64,000 bases of DNA from Flavobacteriales bacterium. Its GTDB lineage: Bacteria; Bacteroidota; Bacteroidia; Flavobacteriales_D; CAJJDF01. The notes beneath the pieces were generated by a model that saw only the letters and a list, made by a program, of their open reading frames with translations, was not told the origin of the DNA and searched no databases. Made by a program: the position numbers and the translations under genes. Within the stretch, counting starts at the first letter, position 1, and each line of letters opens with the position of its first letter. Below, in pieces: positions 52,572-62,409 of this stretch. Location: NCBI GenBank assembly GCA_018609055.1, contig JABAYJ010000007.1, forward strand, positions 1-64,000, given 5' to 3'.

Positions 52572-53405
52572 CTAAACTATTTTAAACACAGTAATACTAA
52601 AATCACAAGTAATAGAGATAGCATTACAATTCTCAATTTTAGCTTGAGCCTCTATACTTGTATTCCAATAATATGGAGTCATTTTTAATAAATTTTGGAG
52701 CATTACTGAATCATTAATCTCTATTTTAAATGTTTTTCTGTGCGTAGAAGCATGTGAAAATGGTTCTTCAATTTTCTCAATTATATTGTATTCATGAGGA
52801 CGAAAAGAATCATAAATTAGTTCAGCTAATTGTTTCATGTGGTTTTCACCAGGACTAACAATCATTAAATATCCATTTGCATTCAATACTCTACTGAACT
52901 CCTTGCTATCGTTAGGGGAGAAAACTGATAGAATTAAATCTATACTATCTGTTTTTACAGGTAAATTATAAATTGAACTTACAAAATAGAAGTTGTTTTT
53001 ATATTTTTTCGCAGCATATTTTACAGCATATTTAGAGATATCTGTTCCAATGATATTCGATTTTATCTCCTTCAAATTACTCAATGCATTCTCAGAGTAA
53101 TAACCTTCACCACATCCAGAGTCTAGTATTGTTATTTCTTTTGAATCAACTATTAATTCATTTTCAATAACAGATTTTATCTCTTTCATCAATGGATCAT
53201 AGAATCCTTGCTCCAAAAAATCTCTTCGAGCTTTCACCATCATATCATTATCACCTGGTGATTTTGATTTCTTTTTATTTACCGGTAATAAATTTATGTA
53301 ACCTCCTTTGGATAAATCAAAGTTGTGATTGTTTTTACAAACATAACTTCGCTCATTATTAAATGATAATGGTTCATTACAATGAGGGCAAATGATTGGG
53401 AGCAT
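52572..53405 (-). CDS. rRNA (guanine-N1)-methyltransferase RlmA-like, 277 aa
   Basis: An N-terminal zinc-binding region (C6, C9 in ICPHC; then YVCKNNH) precedes a class I SAM methyltransferase fold with ILDSGCGEGYYSE. The segment KGGYINLLPVNKKKSKSPGD is characteristic of RlmA-type 23S rRNA m1G745/748 methyltransferases. Length is normal. It lies between LamG paralog 2 and a broken beta-propeller gene. The exact target base cannot be read from sequence. Confidence 0.85.
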   Translation of the reverse strand: MLPIICPHCNEPLSFNNERSYVCKNNHNFDLSKGGYINLLPVNKKKSKSPGDNDMMVKARRDFLEQGFYDPLMKEIKSVIENELIVDSKEITILDSGCGEGYYSENALSNLKEIKSNIIGTDISKYAVKYAAKKYKNNFYFVSSIYNLPVKTDSIDLILSVFSPNDSKEFSRVLNANGYLMIVSPGENHMKQLAELIYDSFRPHEYNIIEKIEEPFSHASTHRKTFKIEINDSVMLQNLLKMTPYYWNTSIEAQAKIENCNAISITCDFSITVFKIV

Positions 53406-53438
53406 AAAATGAATTAAATATTTCTTAAAAATACGTTT

Positions 53439-53573
53439 TTAATCTATTTTAAACTTCTTTTTGTAATACTTGTTCCATCTCACAATAAAAGGAACCAATA
53501 CAATTGTTGGTAACAACCAAAAAATAAAATCCCAGCGCTCATATATTCCCCAGAAAAATATAAATTTTATTGA
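53439..53573 (-). pseudogene. C-terminal fragment of a membrane protein
   Basis: 44 codons without a start: FFWGIYERWDFIFWLLPTIV and then a basic tail (VRWNKYYKKKFKID). They look like the last membrane helix and tail of an inner-membrane protein. The rest of the gene is absent, and the frame overlaps the end of the broken beta-propeller gene. Confidence 0.3.
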
Positions 53574-54596
53574 TTATCTTCTTTTATTGATTTACAAGAG
53601 TTATTATAATTCCCTGCTCCACCAAAAGTCATTGCATCTAAAAACGAACCAGAATTAGTTAATTTTAATATAAATGCATCTCCTGTTGCATTTGCAGCAG
53701 TTTTGGAATTAGAAGTTGACTTCGGATCAAAATCAGCAGTTCCAAAAAAAATTTCCACACAAAAGTATAGAACTATCCGAAGTACGATAAATATCTTGTG
53801 TATTTAATCCAGTGCCATTAGTTGTGAACTCTTTCACAAATTCAAAAACAGTATCGGAGTTTATTTTCAATAAATAGGAATGAGTAGCTGCTCCAGAATT
53901 TAATAAACTTGTTGCAGAATTTCTTATATCAAAATCTACCGAGCCTCTAAATTTCCCTGTTAATAAAAGGGAGTTGGAATCTATATATATAAATTCATCA
54001 ACCGTATTATAAGTTCCTTCTATTGATTTTCCCCAAACCAAAATCCCACTAGATTTTAGCTTTACAATTAGTGTGTTATCAGTTCCAGACGATTGAGTGG
54101 TAAAATATAGAGTAGCACTTGATGGATCTGCATCTATTGAATCCATGAAGGAATTAGTGTAATAAATTTCGTTTTGGTCATTGACACAAACTTTTGCATT
54201 TCCTGATGAAAAGATATTATTCTGGAATTTTTTTGCCCAAACAAAATCTCCTACAAGTATCACATTTTCATTACCGTCTTCAGTTAAATCATTAACCCAA
54301 TCATGACAAATGGTACAAGAATTAGTTCTAAATGTTTTTACCCATTTAAAAACTCCGTTTTTATTCAACTTCACTACAAAAAAATCATAACCACCAAGAG
54401 GACCTCTATAAACACCTCCCGGTCCTAGATCAAAATCTGTACCTCTGTCATAGTTTCCAGCAACATAAATATTGCTGTCTTTGTCCATGATAGATTTATT
54501 TATTTCAGAACCTGAAACAGCTGCCCAATCTAAGTCATACTGCGAGTAGGTTTGTAAAGTAAAAATACTTGTTAGTAACAGAATAAAATATTTCAT
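53567..54596 (-). pseudogene. Beta-propeller (SBBP-like) exported protein, frameshifted
   Basis: A signal peptide (MKYFILLLTSIFTLQTYSQ) is followed by repeats of the type SNIYVAGNYDRGTDFDLGPGG, WVKTF and ADPSS, characteristic of SBBP beta-propeller proteins that are usually secreted. At 53,744-53,751 the minus strand has eight T bases. With seven, the protein reads CGNFFGTADFDPKSTSNS and continues for about 60 residues. With eight, it stops at FFWNC. The joined length is 342 residues, and even then the expected T9SS domain is missing, so the gene is truncated at its 3' end as well. Confidence 0.7.
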
Positions 54597-54754
54597 GATT
54601 TTAAGTTTTTATATTACAATTCAATTTAACCTAAAAATTTCATTTTTCACCAAAGTACTTTGTGAACGGTATAGTTTTGTTTGTTAATGAGTTAAACAAA
54701 AAATGGGATTCAACAAAGTTAAATCCCATAGCTATTAAATTTTAAAGTATTTAT

Positions 54755-55249
54755 TTATAAACCCTTCAAAGCTTCTTCATAATTAGGTTCGTCTACAATA
54801 TCGTTACACAATTCACTGTAAGTAATAGTTCCGTTTTCGTCTGTTACCATTACTCCTCTAGCGTATAATCCTGCTAAAGCTCCGTCTGCCATTTCCATAC
54901 CGTTATTGGCAATAGATTTATGTCTAAAATCAGAAGTTGTAACAGCATTTTCAATTCCTTTGTCCCCACAGAATCTCTTTAATGCAAAAGGTAAATCCAT
55001 TGAAGCGAAAACAAGCATAACATCTTCACGGTCTTTTAATTTGTTAGAGAACTGACCTAATTGCATAGCGCACACATCAGTATCCACACTTGGGAATACA
55101 TTAAACACTACTTTCTTTCCTTTTAAATCTTCATTAGTTAATTCTGATAAATCAGATTTTATTAAACGAATAGTTGGTAATTGTTCTCCCACTTTTGGGA
55201 ATTCTCCTGTTGTAGAAATTGGTGTTCCACCTAAATGTGTTTTGCTCAT
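54755..55249 (-). CDS. tpx: Thiol peroxidase Tpx
   Basis: Reduces hydrogen and alkyl peroxides with thioredoxin as electron donor. The peroxidatic Cys60 is in SVDTDVC, and the resolving Cys94 in KRFCGDKGI. Length 164 and the start MSKTHLGGTPI are typical. The encoded fold is an atypical 2-Cys peroxiredoxin. It follows the broken membrane-protein gene (55,258) by 8 bases and may share its transcript. Confidence 0.96.
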   Translation of the reverse strand: MSKTHLGGTPISTTGEFPKVGEQLPTIRLIKSDLSELTNEDLKGKKVVFNVFPSVDTDVCAMQLGQFSNKLKDREDVMLVFASMDLPFALKRFCGDKGIENAVTTSDFRHKSIANNGMEMADGALAGLYARGVMVTDENGTITYSELCNDIVDEPNYEEALKGL

Positions 55250-55257
55250 AATTTTTA

Positions 55258-55589
55258 TTAATTTGAAATAAAGTTAAAGTATATAAATATAAAATCAATA
55301 GAGGGTAACCGATTACAGAAACCCAATATCGATAATCTTTTCTTTTCTACTATACTTAATAAAGTTAAAATAATTCCTGCTACAAACAATAAGTCAATTA
55401 GAGCAGTTGTGTAAAAGAATATTGCTTTAGTTTTAGAAGAAAGAAAAAACCTGAGGAATTCAATGTTTTGACAACTAGTATGATATTTAAAATAAATAGG
55501 TAAATCAATAGTTTGAAAGACCACTTCCTATAATTAGTAGTCCCTTCAGATTTAATATCTAAATCATCAATTAATTGATCTTGATTCAT
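55258..55589 (-). pseudogene. Small membrane protein, frameshifted in a T run
   Basis: Two overlapping frames, from ATG 55,589 and ending at 55,258, look like one protein. The first reads NYRKWSFKLLIYLFILNIILVV and onward; the second contributes KAIFFYTTALIDLLFVAGIILTLLS. A run at 55,444-55,449 has six bases (T on the minus strand). Seven would give an unbroken 110-residue protein with three to four membrane helices. Function unknown. It may be a real mutation, a switch or a sequence error. Confidence 0.55.
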
Positions 55590-55603
55590 AAAGTTAAGAG
55601 TTT

Positions 55604-57106
55604 TTAATTCTTAATAAACTTCATGTTAGCTATTCCTGCAGCAGTTTTTACTTGTAAAAAGTAAACTCCATTTTCAAGTCCTTCAACATTAATAACGTTA
55701 TTGAAATTATTCGTTTCATCTAAAACAATTTTCCCAGAAACATCAATTATCGTCATTCCTGTAATAGCTAAATTTTCAAGATTCTTAATTGCTAAGTAGT
55801 TTGAAGTAGGGTTAGGAAACACCTCAAAAGAGTTGTTTAAAGCATTTTCTGATATGGATGCAGGATTTATATTAATACAATCAGAAGTATCTACGCAAGT
55901 CCCTCTTGTAACAATTACAGCATAATCTCCAGGTAGAGTAGTAATAATAAAGCTTCCGGTTTCTCCAGCAATTGGTGCATAATTACTATCGCATCTTACC
56001 CATTGGTGGTTTACCCAAGTATCAAAAGAAGTTATTCTTCCTCCTTGTCTGTATACCGAATCATCAACTCCTCCAGATATTACAATATCGTATTGGATAA
56101 CTGTATCGCAACTTGTTACTGTAGAAATAGTATCGTAATAAGTTCCTGAAGTAGTAATAACCATTCCTAATGGAGTAGTGTAAGTTACACAACCAGAATC
56201 AGCTACAATATTTTTTACTGTAACTGATGATAAAGTAATCACATAACTATCTAAACTATCGCAAGAAATAGAACTACTTACTGTATCAAAATATGTTCCT
56301 GCAGTTGTAATTACAGTTCCATTTGGCATGGTAAATGAACCACAAGCTGTGACTGAAAATGAAGAAACGATAGCAGCAGGAAATATACTTTTTCCTGTTA
56401 CCCAATTTGAAGTTGTCCCAGTTAATGCAAAATTAGTTAAAGTTCCATTATTGGTTCCAGCATCATCTGTTGCAGATGTTACTGCAGTATTTGTTCCTCC
56501 AGATGTTCCTTGGTTAAATTTGTAATATGCTTTTAAATCTGATGGTGCAGCACAAAACTCAGTATTCATATTAGAAGCAATTTCTGTTTGACTTCTAGCT
56601 ACACCCCAAATCCTTACCTCATCAATACTTCCTGGAAATGGAATAGTACCTCCCGAAACTCGGTTTCCAATTTTAAAATTATCATAACCAGAAGGAGTAT
56701 TAACACTAGGAAGTAATCCTGTACCAACCTGAACTCCATTAACATAAAAATACCCCGTTCCGCTATTTAATACAAAAGCTACATGAGCCCAAGTTCCTAT
56801 TGGTACTGCATTTGTATTAGAAGAAATATTGTTTCCTCCTGAAAGGTAGACTAATCTTCTGTTAGCATCAACACAAAAAGTATTTCTTGAGTAAATAGCA
56901 TTTCTGCCGTAATCCATAATGCATTTATTACCAGTTGGAGTAGCACTTAAATAAATCCAAGCCTCAAAAGTTCGATTGGTATTTCCCATTACTCCAGCAT
57001 AAGTTGTCTGAACAAAATCATTTGTTCCATCAAAATTTAATGCATTCTGAGATAATCCTATTTGAATAGTTGATATTAAAGTAACTAAGAGTAATATTTT
57101 TTTCAT
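55604..57106 (-). CDS. LamG-domain surface protein with T9SS sorting domain (paralog 3)
   Basis: Signal peptide MKKILLLVTLISTIQIGLSQ, LamG domain (FKIGNRVSGGTIPFPGSIDEVRIWGVAR), TYFDTV/TYYDTI-type repeats with CDS, the segment WVRCDSNYAPIAGETGSF, and a sorting domain (VFPNPTSNYLAI, GVYFLQVKTAAGIANMKFIKN). It has the same order as the paralogs at 49,429 and 50,970 but is separated from them by rlmA-like, propeller, tpx and membrane genes. The tandem set implies repeated duplication of a surface adhesin or sugar-binding gene. Confidence 0.85.
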   Translation of the reverse strand: MKKILLLVTLISTIQIGLSQNALNFDGTNDFVQTTYAGVMGNTNRTFEAWIYLSATPTGNKCIMDYGRNAIYSRNTFCVDANRRLVYLSGGNNISSNTNAVPIGTWAHVAFVLNSGTGYFYVNGVQVGTGLLPSVNTPSGYDNFKIGNRVSGGTIPFPGSIDEVRIWGVARSQTEIASNMNTEFCAAPSDLKAYYKFNQGTSGGTNTAVTSATDDAGTNNGTLTNFALTGTTSNWVTGKSIFPAAIVSSFSVTACGSFTMPNGTVITTAGTYFDTVSSSISCDSLDSYVITLSSVTVKNIVADSGCVTYTTPLGMVITTSGTYYDTISTVTSCDTVIQYDIVISGGVDDSVYRQGGRITSFDTWVNHQWVRCDSNYAPIAGETGSFIITTLPGDYAVIVTRGTCVDTSDCININPASISENALNNSFEVFPNPTSNYLAIKNLENLAITGMTIIDVSGKIVLDETNNFNNVINVEGLENGVYFLQVKTAAGIANMKFIKN

Positions 57107-57182
57107 TTGTTAAAATTTAATTATTGTTCTTAAAATTACAACAAATGATTGGATTGAAAATATATATTTAGTTAAAAATTTG

Positions 57183-57216
57183 CAAAAAAAAATGTGCTGA
57201 AATTAATTCAGCACAT
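57183..57216 (-). terminator. Terminator of icmF
   Basis: On the minus strand, ATGTGCTGAA and TTCAGCACAT form a 10-base stem (57,192-57,216), followed by a T-run, 24 bases past the icmF stop. Confidence 0.9.
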
Positions 57217-57239
57217 TAAAAATAATTTTTCAAATGACC

Positions 57240-60200
57240 TTACATATTCCTCCTATACTGTCCACCAACCTCAAAAAGAGAGTTAGTAATTTCGCCTAAA
57301 GAGCAGTATTTAGTAGCTTCCATTAAGTATTCAAAGATATTCTCATTCTGAATGGCAGCTTCTTGAATTTTTTTAATTTGCTCATCCACTTTGCCTTTGT
57401 TGGTTTCATGTAGGTTTTTAAGCATTTCCAATTGGTACTGCTTTTCTTCTTCACTAGCTCTAATTACTTCATCAGGAACAATAGTTGGCGATCCATTTTT
57501 ACTCAAGAACGTATTCACACCAATAATTGGAAATTCTCCATTGTGTTTCAAAGTCTCATAATACATACTTTCTTCCTGTATTTTACTTCTTTGGTACATA
57601 GTTTCCATTGCACCTAAAACTCCTCCACGCTCAGTAATACGATCAAACTCTAGCAATACTGCTTCTTCTACCAAATCAGTTAATTCTTCAATAATAAACG
57701 AACCTTGTATTGGATTTTCATTTTTAGTTAATCCTAATTCTTTATTAATAATCAACTGAATTGCCATTGCTCTTCTTACTGATTCCTCTGTAGGAGTAGT
57801 TATAGCTTCATCATAAGCATTCGTGTGTAACGAGTTACAATTGTCATAAATCGCATACAAAGCTTGCAAAGATGTTCTTATATCATTAAAATCAATCTCT
57901 TGCGCATGTAATGAACGTCCAGAAGTCTGGATGTGATATTTCAACATTTGAGCTCTTGGGTTGGCTTTGTATTTGTTTTTCATGGCTTTCGCCCAAATTT
58001 TTCTGGCAACTCTTCCAATCACTGCATATTCAGGGTCAATTCCGTTTGAAAAGAAGAAAGATAGGTTTGGTCCAAATTTATTAATGTCCATTCCTCTGCT
58101 CAAGTAATACTCTACGTAAGTAAATCCATTACTCAGTGTAAGAGCAAGTTGTGTAATTGGATTTGATCCTGCTTCAGCAATGTGATAACCTGATATTGAT
58201 ACTGAATAAAAGTTTCTTACTGCGTTATCAATAAAGTATTCCTGCACATCTCCCATCAGTCTCAAAGCAAATTCTGTAGAGAAAATACAAGTATTCTGCG
58301 CTTGATCTTCTTTCAAAATATCTGCTTGAACAGTTCCTCTAACTTGCGTTAAAGTTTCTACTTTTATTTTGTTATAAACATCTGCTGGTAACACTTCGTC
58401 ACCTGTAACTCCTAATAACATTAGTCCAAGTCCATCATTTCCTTCTGGTAAATCACCTTGGTAAACTGGTCTTCTTGTTCCAGCTTTTTTGTATTTCGCT
58501 ACAATCTTAGCTTCTGTTTCTCTTTCTAATCCGTTTTCTACAATGTATTTCTCACAATTTTGATCAATAGCAGCATTCATAAAGAACCCAAGTAGCATAG
58601 GAGCAGGGCCGTTTATTGTCATTGATACTGAAGTCAAAGAATGAGTTAAATCAAACCCTGAATACAATTTCTTTGCATCATCCAGACAACAAATTGAAAC
58701 ACCAGAGTTTCCTACTTTCCCATAAATATCTGGTCTTGGATCTGGATCATTACCATATAGTGTTACCGAATCAAAAGCCGTAGACAATCTCTTTGCTGGC
58801 ATTCCGTGACTTACATAATGAAAACGTTTGTTAGTTCTTTCTGGACCTCCTTCTCCTGCAAACATTCTTGAAGGATCTTCACCTGTTCTTTTAAAAGGAT
58901 ATAATCCCGAAGTATAAGGAAACTCTCCTGGTACATTTTCTTGTAGAATCCAAGTCAATAAATCTCCCCAAGCTGTATATTTTGGTAAAGATATTTTTGG
59001 AATTTGAAGGTGTGATAAAGACTCTGAATGAGTTGCTATCTTAATCTCTTTGTCTCTCACTTTGAATACATATAAAGGATCTTTGTATTTTTTTACTTTA
59101 TCATTCCAAGTAATAATAGATTCCCAATGGTAAGGGTTTAAATCCATTTTCATTCTTGCAAACTCTTTCAATAATAAACCAATAAATTCTTTATTCTCCT
59201 CAGTAGTAACGATTGAATCTTCGTCAATTCCAATTGAATTTAATATTACTGGAGCATTATTTACAGATTCGATAGTTTTATATATTCCAAAAAGCTTTTG
59301 GGCGATTTCACTTTGTTCTGTCGCTACTTCATCATAAGCTCTGTTACTCTCAGAAATCTCTGATAAATAACGAATACGAGCAGGAGGGATAACGAATATT
59401 TTTTCTGACATTTCATCTGTAATGTCAATTTTAGAAATTAAATCTTTCGCTTCTGTTTTCTCAACTACTTTATCCATTATCGCTTTGTATAGCGTATTCA
59501 TTCCTGGATCATTAAATTGGGAAGCAATAGTACCAAAAACTGGTAAATCATCTTTATGAGTGTCCCAAAGGTGATTGTTTCTCATGTATTGCTTTTTTAC
59601 ATCTCTCAATGCATCAAGCGAACCTCTTTTATCAAATTTATTAATAGCAACTAAGTCTGCAAAATCAAGCATATCAATCTTTTCCAATTGAGTAGCTGCT
59701 CCAAATTCTGGAGTCATCACATACAAAGAAACATCAGAATGATCCATTATTTCTGTATCCGATTGTCCAATTCCTGAAGTTTCAAGAATTATTAAATCAT
59801 AATTTGCTGCTTTTAAAATCAAAAGTGCTTCGGCAACATGTTTACTCAAAGCAAGGTTAGATTGTCTTGTAGCTAATGAACGCATGTAAACTCTATCGTT
59901 CTTAATTGCATTCATTCTTATTCTATCTCCTAATAATGCTCCACCAGTTTTCCTTTTAGAAGGATCTACAGAAACTATTGCAATATTTTTTTCTGGAAAA
60001 TCAATTAAAAATCTTCTAACTAATTCGTCTACTAAAGATGATTTGCCTGAACCTCCAGTACCAGTAATTCCCAAAACAGGAGTTTTCACCTTTTCTGCCA
60101 TTGCATGAACTTGGCTCATTACTTCTTTGGCATCTTCAGGGAAATTCTCTGCAGCACTTATCAATCTTGCGATAGAAGTTACTTTTCTATCTTTTAAAGT

Positions 60201-60668
60201 CTTTATTTCTCCGTTTAATTTATCTCCTACAGCAAAATCACTTCTCTCTACCAAGTCATTAATCATTCCTTGTAATCCCATAGCTCTTCCATCATCTGGA
60301 TGGTAAATTCTTGTGACTCCATAGTTTTGTAATTCTTCTATTTCACTTGGTAAAATAGTTCCACCACCTCCAGCAAATATTTTAATGTGTTTAGCTCCTT
60401 TTTCTTGTAATAAATCATACATGTATTTCAAATACTCTGTATGCCCACCTTGGTAAGATGTCATTGCAATTGCTTGTACATCTTCTTGTATAGCGCAGTT
60501 TACAACTTCTTCTACACTTCTGTCATGACCTAAATGTATCACTTCACATCCAGTAGACTGAATGATTCTTCGCATGATATTAATTGCTGCATCATGCCCA
60601 TCAAAAAGAGAGGCTGCAGTTACAATTCGTACTTTATTAGTTGGTTTATAAGGAGTTTGGTCTACCAT
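57240..60668 (-). CDS. icmF: Fused acyl-CoA mutase IcmF (isobutyryl-CoA mutase type), 1142 aa
   Basis: A B12-binding domain at the N-terminus carries the cobalt-ligating His in FDGHDAA (H25). A MeaI-type GTPase chaperone follows with Walker [13 protein letters not shown] (starting near residue 200), and then a mutase (TIM-barrel) domain with [18 protein letters not shown]. This three-part order is the IcmF arrangement, which interconverts isobutyryl-CoA and n-butyryl-CoA (sometimes isovaleryl/pivalyl-CoA) with coenzyme B12. The fused GTPase supports cofactor loading. The start is the ATG at 60,668. The -7 box at 60,693-60,700 fits. Confidence 0.93.
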   Translation of the reverse strand: MVDQTPYKPTNKVRIVTAASLFDGHDAAINIMRRIIQSTGCEVIHLGHDRSVEEVVNCAIQEDVQAIAMTSYQGGHTEYLKYMYDLLQEKGAKHIKIFAGGGGTILPSEIEELQNYGVTRIYHPDDGRAMGLQGMINDLVERSDFAVGDKLNGEIKTLKDRKVTSIARLISAAENFPEDAKEVMSQVHAMAEKVKTPVLGITGTGGSGKSSLVDELVRRFLIDFPEKNIAIVSVDPSKRKTGGALLGDRIRMNAIKNDRVYMRSLATRQSNLALSKHVAEALLILKAANYDLIILETSGIGQSDTEIMDHSDVSLYVMTPEFGAATQLEKIDMLDFADLVAINKFDKRGSLDALRDVKKQYMRNNHLWDTHKDDLPVFGTIASQFNDPGMNTLYKAIMDKVVEKTEAKDLISKIDITDEMSEKIFVIPPARIRYLSEISESNRAYDEVATEQSEIAQKLFGIYKTIESVNNAPVILNSIGIDEDSIVTTEENKEFIGLLLKEFARMKMDLNPYHWESIITWNDKVKKYKDPLYVFKVRDKEIKIATHSESLSHLQIPKISLPKYTAWGDLLTWILQENVPGEFPYTSGLYPFKRTGEDPSRMFAGEGGPERTNKRFHYVSHGMPAKRLSTAFDSVTLYGNDPDPRPDIYGKVGNSGVSICCLDDAKKLYSGFDLTHSLTSVSMTINGPAPMLLGFFMNAAIDQNCEKYIVENGLERETEAKIVAKYKKAGTRRPVYQGDLPEGNDGLGLMLLGVTGDEVLPADVYNKIKVETLTQVRGTVQADILKEDQAQNTCIFSTEFALRLMGDVQEYFIDNAVRNFYSVSISGYHIAEAGSNPITQLALTLSNGFTYVEYYLSRGMDINKFGPNLSFFFSNGIDPEYAVIGRVARKIWAKAMKNKYKANPRAQMLKYHIQTSGRSLHAQEIDFNDIRTSLQALYAIYDNCNSLHTNAYDEAITTPTEESVRRAMAIQLIINKELGLTKNENPIQGSFIIEELTDLVEEAVLLEFDRITERGGVLGAMETMYQRSKIQEESMYYETLKHNGEFPIIGVNTFLSKNGSPTIVPDEVIRASEEEKQYQLEMLKNLHETNKGKVDEQIKKIQEAAIQNENIFEYLMEATKYCSLGEITNSLFEVGGQYRRNM

Positions 60669-60692
60669 AAAATTCTATCATTTATTGTGAAT

Positions 60693-60700
60693 CAAAGATA
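60693..60700 (-). promoter_or_regulatory. -7 box of icmF promoter
   Basis: The minus strand reads TATCTTTG, a perfect -7 box, 24 bases before the start codon. A convincing -33 TTG was not found. Confidence 0.5.
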
Positions 60701-60850
60701 AAAATATTTGAACTTTTTATTCGCATTATCATTCATTAAAAACGATTGGAATAATTATTGGTTACAATACAATAGTTATTAACGTCTATTAGTTCTTAAT
60801 TAAACCAAGCAGTTTTATCAATATTTTTAAAAAATCACGTTATTAGTACT

Positions 60851-61825
60851 ATGAAAGGGAAAAATTATATTCTTCTATTATTTATGAGTGTTTGGTTACA
60901 AACCAAAGCTCAGTATAATTATAATGTGGTAGAAGTTGCTCACTTGGGCGATACTATTACTAGCTACTTTGTTCCTGATGAGCAAATAGCAACCGAAAGA
61001 TGGGATGTATTAGCTCAACCAAATTTTTGGAAAAAAGTAATGGCTCTTTCTCCAGATTCTTGCATTATTAATGTAGCAGAAACTAGACAAATTCTTGAAT
61101 ATGCTTCTTTTATTAATTGGAAAAGCCAGACTGAAGAAGAAAAAGATAGTGTACGAGATGTTATAAGATGGATGAATGGTTTAGATTCTAATACCAGTTT
61201 ATACGTTACTTCAGGTAAAAATCATTTTTACGATTTTGAAAGAGTAATACCATCTCTAAGTAAAGGAATAGAAATATTTGAACAACAAGGAGTAAATCCT
61301 TGGTACGCTCAAACAATATTATTGATCGAGAGTCCTGGTAAAGTTCAATATTCCAATGTAGGTGCTTATGGACCATTTCAGTTAATGAAATCCGTAGCAA
61401 GAACATATGGATTAACAGTAAACAAAAGAGTTGACGAAAGAAAAGACTTTGAGAAATCTGCAATTGGAGCTTCTAAATTATTGAAATATTCATGTATACC
61501 CAATGCTAAAAAAATCCTTGATAGAAACAATGTAGACTACAATGAAGATGATTTATGGTTCAAGTTATTTGTTCTTCATATTTACCATGCTGGAGCAGGA
61601 AATGTTGGAGGTTTAATTGATAATATGAAACCAGATTATGGTGGAATGTGGCTCATTACAGATATATGGCAGACAGAATTTGGAGGATTTAAAAATGCTT
61701 CTCAAAATTATTCACAGGTAGCTTTGGCTTCTAATATTATTTTGGAAGAAATAATTTATAGAAAATGTGAGTATATTTTACCTTGTACTCCAGAGATATC
61801 ACAAATTTCTAATTCCAATGAATAA
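60851..61825 (+). CDS. Lytic transglycosylase (SLT domain), exported, 324 aa
   Basis: A signal peptide (MKGKNYILLLFMSVWLQTKAQ) precedes a soluble-lytic-transglycosylase fold. The catalytic Glu is E160 in LLIESPGKVQYSNVGAYGPFQLM, and later IYHAGAGNVGG provides the substrate-binding segment. It cleaves the glycan strands of peptidoglycan. The last residue codon and stop overlap the start of the Smr gene by one base, suggesting co-transcription. Its N-terminal half (20-125) has no recognised domain. Confidence 0.85.
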   Translation: MKGKNYILLLFMSVWLQTKAQYNYNVVEVAHLGDTITSYFVPDEQIATERWDVLAQPNFWKKVMALSPDSCIINVAETRQILEYASFINWKSQTEEEKDSVRDVIRWMNGLDSNTSLYVTSGKNHFYDFERVIPSLSKGIEIFEQQGVNPWYAQTILLIESPGKVQYSNVGAYGPFQLMKSVARTYGLTVNKRVDERKDFEKSAIGASKLLKYSCIPNAKKILDRNNVDYNEDDLWFKLFVLHIYHAGAGNVGGLIDNMKPDYGGMWLITDIWQTEFGGFKNASQNYSQVALASNIILEEIIYRKCEYILPCTPEISQISNSNE

Positions 61826-62340
61826 TGTATAGAGTAGGAGATGAAGTTACACTTGTAGACGAGGTAGGAGTTTACAAAGTACTTACAGCAGAGGTAGACG
61901 GTAAACTAATTATAGAGGATGAGCATGGATTTGACAGGAAGTGTACTATTGAAGAAGTCACACTCTATAAAAAAAATGCTTTTGATAATGTAGAAATAGA
62001 CACTTTTGAAAATAGAAATGTAAAAGTTAATCCTTTTGCAAAAAAGAAAAAAAAAGCTATTAACAATCCTGTAATAGATTTACATATAGAATACTTATTG
62101 AACTCTCATGGGCACATGAATAACCATCAAATTGTGTTATATCAATTAGATGCATGCCGAAAAGAATTAGATAAGCATATTAAAGCCGGAACAACTCAAC
62201 TAGTTATAATTCATGGAGTTGGAAAAGGAAGGTTGAAAGAAGAAGTTCGTTATTTACTACAAAGCTATCCCAATATAGAATACATGGATGAAAACTACTC
62301 CCAAAAAGGAATTGGAGCAACTAAAGTGTTTATAAAATAA
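61825..62340 (+). CDS. Smr-domain protein, 171 aa
   Basis: The C-terminal Smr domain is clear: VIDLHIEYLL and LVIIHGVGKGRLKEEVRYLL. Smr domains nick DNA or RNA and are found in MutS2 and as stand-alone proteins. The N-terminal 75 residues contain a small beta domain (VGDEVTLVDEVGVYKVLTAE) and a basic patch (FAKKKKKAI). Start overlap with the transglycosylase gene is 1 base. The exact nucleic-acid target is unknown. Confidence 0.85.
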   Translation: MYRVGDEVTLVDEVGVYKVLTAEVDGKLIIEDEHGFDRKCTIEEVTLYKKNAFDNVEIDTFENRNVKVNPFAKKKKKAINNPVIDLHIEYLLNSHGHMNNHQIVLYQLDACRKELDKHIKAGTTQLVIIHGVGKGRLKEEVRYLLQSYPNIEYMDENYSQKGIGATKVFIK

Positions 62341-62353
62341 ACATTAATTAATA

Positions 62354-62382
62354 TTGTATTTATTCGATTCTGTTTACTTTTG
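62354..62382 (+). promoter_or_regulatory. Predicted promoter of the 62,410 gene
   Basis: TTG at 62,354-62,356 and TACTTTTG at 62,375-62,382 fit the Bacteroidota consensus with an 18-base spacer, 28 bases before the ATG. Confidence 0.6.
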
Positions 62383-62409
62383 TATAAATATTAATCAAAA
62401 ACAAACAAT

